Assembly (NCBI GenBank): GCA_029007435.1
Contig: JAQXHU010000012.1
Location: 1 to 33,000 of the forward strand
Reading direction: 5' to 3'
Length of the DNA: 33,000 bases
Origin: Bacteroidales bacterium
GTDB lineage: Bacteria; Bacteroidota; Bacteroidia; Bacteroidales; UBA932
Below the pieces are notes generated by a model, which had not been told where the DNA came from, did no database searches, and worked only from the letters and a program-made list of their open reading frames with translations. The position numbers and the translations under genes were made by a program. Shown here one piece after another: positions 16,229 to 23,098 of this stretch; the first letter of the stretch is position 1, and every line of letters begins with the position of its first letter.

Positions 16229-18319
16229 ATGAAAAAAGCGATAACAATAGCGACATTACTGCTGATAATGTTGACTTCCTGCGACAACTACCTGGATATG
16301 CAGCCGTTGGACATCCCGACGACTCCGGAGGAAATCTTCTCGAAAAAGCAGACAGCGATGAAGTATGTCGCCAGGATATACAGTTTTATGCCGAAGCCTA
16401 CCCAGACATCGGCAGGCAACGACGCCACTGGAGAGCCTTGGGTTCCGGGATCTGACGAAGCCGACAACGGATTCAACCACCAGATAAACAAGATAAACAA
16501 CAACTCCTGGAACACCAGCAACATCCCTTATGACAAGTGGGCCAACCTCTACAAGGGAATCAGGGAGTGCACATATTTTATGCAGTACATCCACCTTTGT
16601 GACGACATCACTGAGGAAGAACGCAATTTCTATTACAATGAGGCACGCTGCCTCCGCGCATATTGCTACTGGCAGCTGATGCGTCTCTACGGACCGGTGG
16701 TTCTCGTCCCGACCGACTGGGATGTAACCGACCCTAATGCTGACTACCTCAGGACATACCCGAGCAGGAATACCTGGGAGGAGTGCGTGCAGTTTGTATG
16801 CGACGAGCTTGATGCAGTTGCTCCTAACCTCAAGACAGTGATGCCGGCAGCCGAGATGGGCCGTCTCACTCCTGGAGCTGCCCTCGCCATCAAGTCACAG
16901 GTGCTGCTTTACTCCGCCAGCCAGCTGATGAACCCGAAGGGCAAGTCTATGTTCGAGGGCTGGAAAAGTGTGAAGGACGGCAAGGACCTCATTCCTACAA
17001 CTTATGACGCGAACAAATGGAAACTCGCTGCCGATGCGGCCAAGGCAGTGATTGACTATCAGCTTGCAGGCAGCGGCAACGCCTATGAACTGACAGTAGT
17101 GCGCGAGAGCGACGGCACAATCAATCCGTACAAATCCCTCTACGATGCATTCGCCGAGAAATACAACAAAGAGACCATCCTCGCCCGCACAATCAGCGAC
17201 CAGGCCTGGTTCCAGCGTCTCCTTTCCACCAATATCAACAACAACTGCTGGGGCGGTATCAATCCTTCCCAGAGGCTTGTGGACGCTTATGCGATGGATA
17301 ACGGAGTATATCCTATCACCGGCTACCGTGACGCTACCAAAGTCGGTGACTATGACGGGGTTACAGCCGGAATCGAGTGTACGAACGGAGGTGAGTTCCC
17401 TATCAAGGACCCGCGCGTATGCAAGGATGTGAACAGCGCTGACAACAACGATTATTACTTCGAAGTCCTGAATGACTATCCTGTCAATGACAAACTCGCA
17501 GGTTATTTCAACAAATATGAGCATCCTTTCGACGGAACTGTTGACAAAGACCGCTCAATTGCCAAGATGTACCGCAACCGTGAGCCGCGTTTCTATATCG
17601 ACATCGCCTACAATGCATTGTACTATCCTTACGGAGTCCCTTCAGGCAACGGCAAGCTGAAAGAATTGCTGCCTAATATCAGCAACAGCAATTATGTGGA
17701 GATGAACTTCACTTACAGCGGAAAAATCCGTTGCACCGCCACCGGCTACTGCCAGAGGAAATACACCACCCGCGATATCAATCCTAAACTCGGAACAGCT
17801 GCCGGATGGTGCCAGCCGATGGTATATCCAATCATCCGCCTGAACGAGATTTATCTCAACTATGTGGAGGCATTGATTGAAATTGGAGACCTCAGCAACC
17901 CTGATATCTGGACATACTGGAACAAGATCCGCGAACGCGCAGGTCTTCCGGATATCGAGGAAGTTTATCCGGAGGTGACGACAAGCCAGGGCGAGGCGAG
18001 AAAATATCTGCGCCACGAGCGTATGGTGGAGCTCGCTCTTGAGGGCAACAGGTATTTCGACTGCCGCCGCTGGCAGGTATGCCACATCACGAATATTGAC
18101 TGCTGGGGTATGAATGTGTATTCCACAACAGGCTTCCCTATGGGACGTCCTCGGAACGCCTCCCAGGCAAGCAGCGGAACCTGGTCATTCTACAAACGTA
18201 TCTATTCCGTCTATGGCAGCCCGTCACAGAGGGTATGGGAGGACAAGAACTATCTCTGGCCTATCAATATGACCGAGCTGAACAAGAACCGCAATATCGA
18301 GCAGGCTCCGGGCTGGTGA
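16229..18319 (+). CDS. SusD/RagB family nutrient-binding outer-membrane lipoprotein
   Basis: A 696-residue surface lipoprotein that forms the lid of the SusC channel and captures glycan. The ATG at 16229 gives MKKAITIATLLLIMLTSC, with lipobox LTSC; an upstream TTG would add three residues and is unlikely. Typical SusD features follow: 'NYLDMQPLD' just after the lipid anchor, the N-terminal 'FYYNEARCLRAYCYWQLMRLYGPVVLV' tetratricopeptide-like helix pair, 'LTPGAALAIKSQVLLYSAS', and the C-terminal 'IIRLNEIYLNYVEALIE' with 'NKIRERAGLP' and 'LRHERMVELALEGNRYFDCRRW'. It is somewhat longer than many SusD proteins (about 550 residues), mostly in the middle. It pairs with the upstream SusC. Confidence 0.95.
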   Translation: MKKAITIATLLLIMLTSCDNYLDMQPLDIPTTPEEIFSKKQTAMKYVARIYSFMPKPTQTSAGNDATGEPWVPGSDEADNGFNHQINKINNNSWNTSNIPYDKWANLYKGIRECTYFMQYIHLCDDITEEERNFYYNEARCLRAYCYWQLMRLYGPVVLVPTDWDVTDPNADYLRTYPSRNTWEECVQFVCDELDAVAPNLKTVMPAAEMGRLTPGAALAIKSQVLLYSASQLMNPKGKSMFEGWKSVKDGKDLIPTTYDANKWKLAADAAKAVIDYQLAGSGNAYELTVVRESDGTINPYKSLYDAFAEKYNKETILARTISDQAWFQRLLSTNINNNCWGGINPSQRLVDAYAMDNGVYPITGYRDATKVGDYDGVTAGIECTNGGEFPIKDPRVCKDVNSADNNDYYFEVLNDYPVNDKLAGYFNKYEHPFDGTVDKDRSIAKMYRNREPRFYIDIAYNALYYPYGVPSGNGKLKELLPNISNSNYVEMNFTYSGKIRCTATGYCQRKYTTRDINPKLGTAAGWCQPMVYPIIRLNEIYLNYVEALIEIGDLSNPDIWTYWNKIRERAGLPDIEEVYPEVTTSQGEARKYLRHERMVELALEGNRYFDCRRWQVCHITNIDCWGMNVYSTTGFPMGRPRNASQASSGTWSFYKRIYSVYGSPSQRVWEDKNYLWPINMTELNKNRNIEQAPGW

Positions 18320-18357
18320 TAACAGAATCATTTAATTATTAATAAGTAGTTGAACGT

Positions 18358-18882
18358 ATGAAAAAGATATTATATACACTGTTGTTCTGCAGCATCTTCG
18401 CATTTGCGACATCGTGCGCCGACCATCGCGAGGACGGCCTGCTGCCAAGCAAAGTATATCTTGTCAGGAACGGTGTAGAGGTATATTCCTCCACTTCCGA
18501 CAAGACCTCGGCCACAGCTACCGCCTGGGCCACGAAGAGCGGCCTGCTTCCTTCGGAATGCGTTGTGACATACGAAGTTGACGAGCTCGCCCTGACTGAA
18601 TACAACGAGTATAACAGCACGAATTACGAGATGCTTCCCGAGAGTTGTTATACTATCGGGCAGACTGTGTTTTCTCTCGGCTCTGATGACCTGAACGCCG
18701 AGTTCGCTGTCACTTACAACCCTTCCGCAATCTATGCCCTCACCGGTGAGTACAATGTTCCCCAGAAATACGCTCTCCCGATCCGCATCAAGGTGGACGG
18801 CCTTGAGCTCGTAGAGGACAAGTCTGTGGTCATTATGACATTCAATATTTCAAAACCTGCGGACGAGACTGAAAGCGAGTAA
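18358..18882 (+). CDS. DUF1735 (BT_3987-like N-terminal domain) lipoprotein
   Basis: A 174-residue lipoprotein with signal MKKILYTLLFCSIFAFATSC; the lipobox cysteine is near residue 20. The body fits the DUF1735 beta-sandwich: 'KVYLVRNGVEVYSS' followed by a strand with 'ATAWATKSGL', then 'VVTYEVDELALTEYNEYN', the characteristic 'YEMLPESCYTI', and 'YALPIRIKVDGLELVEDKSVVIM'. In polysaccharide utilization loci such domains sit on surface glycan-binding proteins or at the front of glycosidases; here it stands alone and probably serves as an accessory surface binding protein. It starts 38 bases after susD, and its stop codon overlaps the start of the hydrolase gene by one base. Confidence 0.85.
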   Translation: MKKILYTLLFCSIFAFATSCADHREDGLLPSKVYLVRNGVEVYSSTSDKTSATATAWATKSGLLPSECVVTYEVDELALTEYNEYNSTNYEMLPESCYTIGQTVFSLGSDDLNAEFAVTYNPSAIYALTGEYNVPQKYALPIRIKVDGLELVEDKSVVIMTFNISKPADETESE

Positions 18883-20327
18883 TGATGAATAGGATTTGGC
18901 ATTTTCTTATCGCTGTTCCCTGCATCCTGGCAGGGTGCAGCGGAGCGGATATCAGTTTGACAATCAATACGGACGAGGCCGGAGACCTGATTCCGTCAGA
19001 CTTTATCGGTCTCAGCGTGGAGACCGGCTCCCTGAGGGTAGGGAACGGGGGATTCCGCAAATACAGCGGGCATTTCTTCAGCGATGACAATCCCCAGACT
19101 CTCCAGGTCTTCGAGACCCTCGGAATCAAACATCTGAGAGTCGGGGGCGGCTCCGTGGACATGAACCAGACCGAGCCTACATTCAATGACATAGACCATC
19201 TTTTCGCCTTTGCCAAAAAGGCGGGCGTAAAAATAGTGTATTCATTCAAACTTCTTAACGGCGACAACGCCCATAACATCGGGATTGCCAAATATATCTG
19301 GGACAATTACAGCGACCTTCTGGACTGTTTCTCGGTCGGCAATGAGCCTGACTGGAACTCCTACCACAGGGAAGACCCCGAGATTGTGGACTATCCGACC
19401 TACAGGGACAAATGGCTGAGATTCGCCAAAGAGATAAAGGAGGCTGTTCCGCAGGCTGTGTTCGCCGGCCCGAACACCGGTTCCAACTACCCTGTGACAG
19501 GGGCGAAGGACACCGGCTGGGAGGGCAAGACCTGGACTGTCAATTTCGCCGATGACCTGAAGGATTCCGGCCTGCTAAAGGCCATCTATACCCACAACTA
19601 CGTCGGACAGGATGTCGTCGCCCTGAAACTCAATCCGGAACAGATGGTTGAGAGGGTGCTTTCCGCATCCTGGCCGGAGAAGGAATATCCTGCTCTGTAC
19701 GAGGCTATTGCAGTGCCTGTGATGAATGACGGATTCCCATACAGGCTTGCTGAGTCGAACAGTTTCAGCAGCGGATGCGAGGGAGGCAGCAACAGTTTCA
19801 TCACAGCCCTGTTCTCTCTTGACTATATGCACTGGTGGTCGGAGCATAAATGCGCCGGAGTGAATTTCCACAACAAGCAGTGGGTGCTCAACGCCCCGAT
19901 AGGTATGGACAAAAAAACGGGCGACATCATTGTAAATCCGGTAGGTTACGGCTACACGGCGTTCAAGCTGAGCTCCGACGGATATGTGCAGCCGCTCAGG
20001 ATGAAGAATGCTAATGGACTGAACGTCACAGCTTATGCCGTCAGGAACGATGAGGCTGTATATGTCACGCTGATTAACAAGGAGTATGGTGAGAATGCCG
20101 CAGAAGCGACTGTATCAGTGAATATTGACAAAGGCATCGCCGGGGTTGAGACTCTTGAACTTTCGGCTCCGGACAACGACCCGCTTTCTCTCACTGCGAC
20201 ACTGGGCGGGGCTTCCATCAATTCTTCAGAACCTTGGAACGGCACCTGGACAAAAGCCGGGGACAACCGCCTCCGATTCACTGTAAAGCCTACTTCTGCA
20301 TTGATTGTCAAGATTTTGACCAGATAG
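18882..20327 (+). CDS. GH79-like lipoprotein glycoside hydrolase (possible beta-glucuronidase)
   Basis: A 481-residue lipoprotein (lipobox LAGC, Cys19) with a (beta/alpha)8 barrel and a C-terminal beta-sandwich of about 100 residues. Likely catalytic residues are E155 in SVGNEPDWN (acid/base) and E291 in YRLAESNSF (nucleophile). The block 'ESNSFSSGCEGGSN', together with 'LDYMHWWSEHKCAGVNFH', is characteristic of GH79 enzymes and their bacterial relatives, and the tail resembles the GH79 C-terminal domain. GH79 enzymes remove beta-linked glucuronic or 4-O-methyl-glucuronic acid, for example from arabinogalactan proteins. The start overlaps the preceding stop codon (TAATG); a second ATG follows directly at 18885. 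GH30/GH39-type barrels are the main alternative. It is the only enzyme of this polysaccharide utilization locus. Confidence 0.78.
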   Translation: MMNRIWHFLIAVPCILAGCSGADISLTINTDEAGDLIPSDFIGLSVETGSLRVGNGGFRKYSGHFFSDDNPQTLQVFETLGIKHLRVGGGSVDMNQTEPTFNDIDHLFAFAKKAGVKIVYSFKLLNGDNAHNIGIAKYIWDNYSDLLDCFSVGNEPDWNSYHREDPEIVDYPTYRDKWLRFAKEIKEAVPQAVFAGPNTGSNYPVTGAKDTGWEGKTWTVNFADDLKDSGLLKAIYTHNYVGQDVVALKLNPEQMVERVLSASWPEKEYPALYEAIAVPVMNDGFPYRLAESNSFSSGCEGGSNSFITALFSLDYMHWWSEHKCAGVNFHNKQWVLNAPIGMDKKTGDIIVNPVGYGYTAFKLSSDGYVQPLRMKNANGLNVTAYAVRNDEAVYVTLINKEYGENAAEATVSVNIDKGIAGVETLELSAPDNDPLSLTATLGGASINSSEPWNGTWTKAGDNRLRFTVKPTSALIVKILTR

Positions 20328-20343
20328 TAGAGACCGGTGCGGC

Positions 20344-21450
20344 TTATCGCAGCTCACCGGATTCGTACAGTGACCTGATTCTTTGATATGTCTTCGTCGA
20401 GCCGAAACCGCTCGACGAAGCTATTTCATTCTTGGTGGCATCCGGATGTTCTTTCTGGTAATTCATCGCATATTCAATCCGGAGTGTGTTCACGTATGAA
20501 TAAAAAGAGACGAACCTGTCCCTGAAAACAATCGACAGATAAGTCCGGTTAGTTCCCAAACTCTTCGCCAGCACGCTCTTGTTAAGCGTTGAATCTAAAA
20601 ACAGCAGCCCGTCCTCTACAGCCTCGCGGATTTGTTCTTCCAGCCGGTCTTTCATATATTCCGGAATTGTATCGCTCTGTCTGTCAGACGTTTCATCTCT
20701 CAGCTCCTGATATTCACCAGTCTCTTTCCTGTCACAGCTGTACTTCTTGTGCGGATGAAGGATGACAAGCAGGAAAACCACCTCAAAAATTGATATGAAT
20801 ATGTTGAATACACCGAATGCGGTCCTGCTGTCGCTGATGAACACTATCAGATAGATTAGGCATAAAGATCCGGGCAGGGCCAAAAGACCTTTTGCGAAAT
20901 GAATAGGGAAATCCTCCTCGCTCGAATACTCTTCCTGCTGGTGACGGTTGATTTTCACAACGAGATTCCTGATTACAAAAGACATTGTCACTGTGAGAGT
21001 TATGAACGATGCGACAATCAGGAGCACAGCAGTTTTATGCCATCTTTCAGTGAAGTCCCCTCCTATGCAGGCCAATGCGAAAAGAGCGCAGATTACAGCT
21101 GCCGGAATGGCCGATATTATAATATATTTTGTCACCCAGTCTTTTGTCAGGCCGAAGAAATAACTTCTGAATCCTAAGGCGAACAGTGACGGGAAGAGAA
21201 TCAGGTAATAGCTCTTCGCGAACAGCCAGGTGTCAGGACTGTCCCAGTTGACAAGGTAAGGGATAAGCAGCAAAGATGAAAAGAAGTAGGATGCTACAAT
21301 TTTTCTTGCCGGATAGAAATAGATTCCGTCGTCTCCGAATGGCCGGCACATATGGAACCATCTGATGCAGCCGCACACCACACTTGTGATGATAAGACTG
21401 TAACACGCCGCAAGGCTGAACAGAGGTATGTCGCACTCTCCAATGCTCAT
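20344..21450 (-). CDS. Membrane-anchored AraC-type transcriptional regulator
   Basis: A 368-residue protein with about seven hydrophobic helices in the first 235 residues (for example 'FSLAACYSLIITSVVCGCI', 'YYLILFPSLFALGF', 'AAVICALFALACIG', 'IFISIFEVVFLLVIL'), a charged linker (about 235-270) and a C-terminal AraC-type DNA-binding domain. The latter shows 'LNKSVLAKSLGTNRTYLSIVFRD' for the first helix-turn-helix and 'TLRIEYAMNY' plus 'NEIASSSGFGSTKTYQRI' for the second. The layout resembles Bacteroidetes regulators that put AraC domains behind 7-TM segments; a sensor role is inferred. It converges on the hydrolase gene with a 16-base gap, so it is a likely regulator of the neighbouring SusC/D locus. 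A promoter-like match and a palindrome lie just upstream of its start. Confidence 0.85.
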   Translation of the reverse strand: MSIGECDIPLFSLAACYSLIITSVVCGCIRWFHMCRPFGDDGIYFYPARKIVASYFFSSLLLIPYLVNWDSPDTWLFAKSYYLILFPSLFALGFRSYFFGLTKDWVTKYIIISAIPAAVICALFALACIGGDFTERWHKTAVLLIVASFITLTVTMSFVIRNLVVKINRHQQEEYSSEEDFPIHFAKGLLALPGSLCLIYLIVFISDSRTAFGVFNIFISIFEVVFLLVILHPHKKYSCDRKETGEYQELRDETSDRQSDTIPEYMKDRLEEQIREAVEDGLLFLDSTLNKSVLAKSLGTNRTYLSIVFRDRFVSFYSYVNTLRIEYAMNYQKEHPDATKNEIASSSGFGSTKTYQRIRSLYESGELR

Positions 21451-21469
21451 AGGAATCAGTTTAACACTG

Positions 21470-21500
21470 CAAATGTAACTTATTCATATCAAAAATCAAT
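21470..21500 (-). promoter_or_regulatory. Possible promoter of the AraC-type regulator gene
   Basis: On the minus strand, TACATTTG (complement of 21470-21477) matches TAnnTTTG, and ATTG (complement of 21497-21500) stands 19 bases upstream where TTTG is expected. Transcription would start near 21463, giving a very short leader of about 13 bases. Confidence 0.45.
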
Positions 21501-21533
21501 CATAAACGTGATTAATCTACCCATTCAATACCC

Positions 21534-21548
21534 ATTCAGATTCTGAAT
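21534..21548. promoter_or_regulatory. Palindrome upstream of the AraC-type regulator gene
   Basis: ATTCAGA and TCTGAAT (21534-21540 and 21542-21548) form a perfect dyad around one central base, about 35 bases upstream of the regulator's -33 position. It could be an operator; nothing in the sequence proves that. Confidence 0.3.
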
Positions 21549-21719
21549 ATTCTCTTAAAATTGCCACAATAAATCGGATTTTACCAAAATATTGACATTT
21601 TTGTCACAATTCTTGTCCTTTTGTGTAATTTTTTCTCCTGCAAAATTTTTTCATCAATACGGTTTCGGGACCTTATTCTGGGTATGATTGTTCAATGTGT
21701 TGATTGTCAATATTTTAAT

Positions 21720-21728
21720 GGGGGGGGG
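21720..21728 (+). repeat. Homopolymeric G9 tract
   Basis: Nine consecutive G bases in an otherwise AT-rich region, about 55 bases upstream of the -33 element of the upxY promoter. Such tracts are prone to slippage. Confidence 0.9.
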
Positions 21729-21782
21729 TGCTTAAATGAGCCCTGAATGTATAAAATGTAACTAAAATGAACCGAAATTATT

Positions 21783-21813
21783 TTTGAATATATTAAAAAT
21801 AGTTGTAGATTTG
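21783..21813 (+). promoter_or_regulatory. Promoter of the capsule/exopolysaccharide locus
   Basis: TTTG at 21783-21786 and TAGATTTG at 21806-21813 with exactly 19 bases between them match the Bacteroidetes consensus. Transcription would start near 21819 and leave a leader of about 175 bases before upxY, as expected for loci controlled by leader antitermination. No clear flanking inverted repeats of the invertible-promoter kind were found. Confidence 0.75.
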
Positions 21814-21925
21814 TCTGTTGTTATATGAAAATGAGGTAGATAGGAGCTTTTGACCAGTATAAAGATTCACTTCTCCTGTATACCCCTGAAATATATGCAA
21901 TGTAAGGACGGAAGTCTGCAAGTTA

Positions 21926-21960
21926 TTGAAATTCAGGGTTTTATCGTGGATTTCAAGCCC
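21926..21960 (+). promoter_or_regulatory. Overlapping hairpins in the upxY leader
   Basis: TTGAAAT (21926-21932) can pair with ATTTCAA (21950-21956). Alternatively GGGTTT (21936-21941) can pair with AAGCCC (21955-21960) using one G-T wobble. The two structures share bases and exclude each other, as in an attenuator or pause site. Confidence 0.4.
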
Positions 21961-21993
21961 CGAAGTAGTGTCTATTACCCTTAAAATACGGAT

Positions 21994-22545
21994 ATGAAAG
22001 AGGAAGACAGCGTATGGTTTGCGATGCGTGTCACGTATAGAAGGGAATTTCTTGCAAAGAAACTCCTTGATGATGAGGGCATTGAAAACTATATTCCCAA
22101 AAAATGGGTTATAGACAGCTCAAAACGCAAAAAGAAACTTGTTCCAGTTATCCGCAACCTGATTTTCGTCTATGCAAGGCCTTCAGTTATCCAAAATTTC
22201 AAGACCTGGTCCGGAATCACTTTTCTCCAGTATATGGTTGACAAGCGGTCCGGGAAGAAAATCATCGTTCCGGAGGATCAGATGAGGCAGTTCATCGCCG
22301 CCACGGCGGATTATGACGAGTCTCTGCTGTTTTTCAAGCCTGAAGAGCTGAACCTCTCGAAAGGAACGAGGGTCCGTGTCAAAGCCGGCCCGATGGAAGG
22401 GCGTGAGGGCATCTTCATCAAAGTGAAAGGGGCCCGTGACCGCCGGCTTGTGATACAGATTGAGGGAGTCATAGCGGTGGCGCTTGCGTCTGTCCATCCG
22501 GATCTGATTCAAGTGCTTCCAGACAGAAATGAGAATGAGTTATGA
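21994..22545 (+). CDS. UpxY-type NusG-like transcription antiterminator
   Basis: A 183-residue specialised NusG paralogue. The N-terminal NGN domain shows 'VWFAMRVTYRREFLAKKLLDDEGIENYIPKKW' with the usual later 'VIRNLIFVYA', and the C-terminal KOW domain shows 'GTRVRVKAGPMEGREGIFIKVKG' and 'VIAVALASVHPDLIQVL'. UpxY proteins are the first genes of Bacteroides capsular polysaccharide operons and let RNA polymerase read through the untranslated leader of their own operon. Position, the roughly 175-base leader and the downstream polysaccharide genes all fit. It overlaps the next gene by four bases (ATGA). No UpxZ-like inhibitor gene is seen after it. Confidence 0.9.
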   Translation: MKEEDSVWFAMRVTYRREFLAKKLLDDEGIENYIPKKWVIDSSKRKKKLVPVIRNLIFVYARPSVIQNFKTWSGITFLQYMVDKRSGKKIIVPEDQMRQFIAATADYDESLLFFKPEELNLSKGTRVRVKAGPMEGREGIFIKVKGARDRRLVIQIEGVIAVALASVHPDLIQVLPDRNENEL

Positions 22546-22985
22546 TAATCGCAGTTGATTTTGACGGGACCATAGTGGAGCACCGTTATCCTGAGATAGG
22601 CAGGGAGATACCTTTCGCGATTGACACATTGAAGAGATTGCAGGAAGAACGCAACATATTGATTCTGTGGACGGCCCGCGAGGGAAGACTGCTTCGGGAG
22701 GCTCTCGATTTCTGCAGTTCCAGGGGTCTGGAATTTTATGCTGTGAATTCGAACCATCCTGAGGATTATGACGATGAGACGGTGAAAAAATCCCGCAAGA
22801 TCAAGGCGGACCTCTACATTGACGACCGCAATCTCGGAGGTCTCCCGGACTGGGGCGTGATTTACGACATGGTCACCAACCATTGGACTTACGAAGAATA
22901 CCTCTCCGCCACCGGCCACCCGCTCGCCCCTCAGCCCCGCCCCGGCTTCTGGTCCCGGCTTTTCGGCAGAAATCGCCGGAGGTAG
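22542..22985 (+). CDS. Small HAD-superfamily phosphatase (BT0820-like)
   Basis: A 147-residue capless HAD hydrolase. Motif I is VDFDGTIVEH with nucleophile D6 and D8; motif II is 'LWTAREG'; motif IV is 'LYIDDRNLGG' with paired aspartates. The arginine/proline-rich tail 'GFWSRLFGRNRRR' is unusual. Small proteins of this type are found next to upxY-like genes in Bacteroidetes polysaccharide loci; a sugar-phosphate or nucleotide-sugar precursor phosphatase role is plausible but the substrate is unknown. Translation is probably coupled to upxY by the ATGA overlap. A terminator follows nine bases after the stop. Confidence 0.82.
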   Translation: MIIAVDFDGTIVEHRYPEIGREIPFAIDTLKRLQEERNILILWTAREGRLLREALDFCSSRGLEFYAVNSNHPEDYDDETVKKSRKIKADLYIDDRNLGGLPDWGVIYDMVTNHWTYEEYLSATGHPLAPQPRPGFWSRLFGRNRRR

Positions 22986-22994
22986 GATATAAAA

Positions 22995-23040
22995 AGAGCA
23001 TCCATCCGAAAAACGAATAAATGCTCTGTTTTTGTTTTTC
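22995..23040 (+). terminator. Intrinsic terminator between the HAD gene and the flippase gene
   Basis: AGAGCAT (22995-23001) pairs with ATGCTCT (23021-23027) over a 19-base loop, followed by GTTTTTGTTTTT. An A-run precedes the stem. It separates upxY-HAD from the biosynthetic genes, and no consensus promoter follows before the flippase, so read-through control is possible. Confidence 0.65.
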
Positions 23041-23098
23041 AACGTTCTGGGGCGCTTATCTCCCAGTGTTGCATCTCATATCTGATGCAAAGTTATAA

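Larger units (their letters stand above)
21451..21993. other. AT-rich intergenic region between the AraC-type gene and upxY
   Basis: This 543-base stretch carries no convincing gene on either strand. From left to right it holds a minus-strand promoter-like element for the regulator, a repeated TACCCATTCA (near 21518-21527 and 21529-21538), a 15-base palindrome, a G9 tract at 21720-21728, a consensus plus-strand promoter at 21783-21813, and a leader of about 175 bases with overlapping hairpins before upxY. It is the control region of the capsule locus. Confidence 0.7.

Noticed and set aside
16895..17524. A 209-codon open frame on the minus strand opposite susD.
   Set aside because: It lies wholly inside the clear SusD gene and its translation shows no family features.
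20334..20360. CCGGTG / CACCGG inverted repeat between the hydrolase and the AraC-type gene as a terminator.
   Set aside because: Only six base pairs, a long loop, no T-tract, and it overlaps the end of the regulator's coding sequence.
21677..21895. Possible inverted repeats flanking the upxY promoter (a GGGTAT near 21680 and ATACCC near 21880), which would make an invertible promoter.
   Set aside because: The match is six bases with poor extension, far shorter than the inverted repeats of known invertible capsule promoters.
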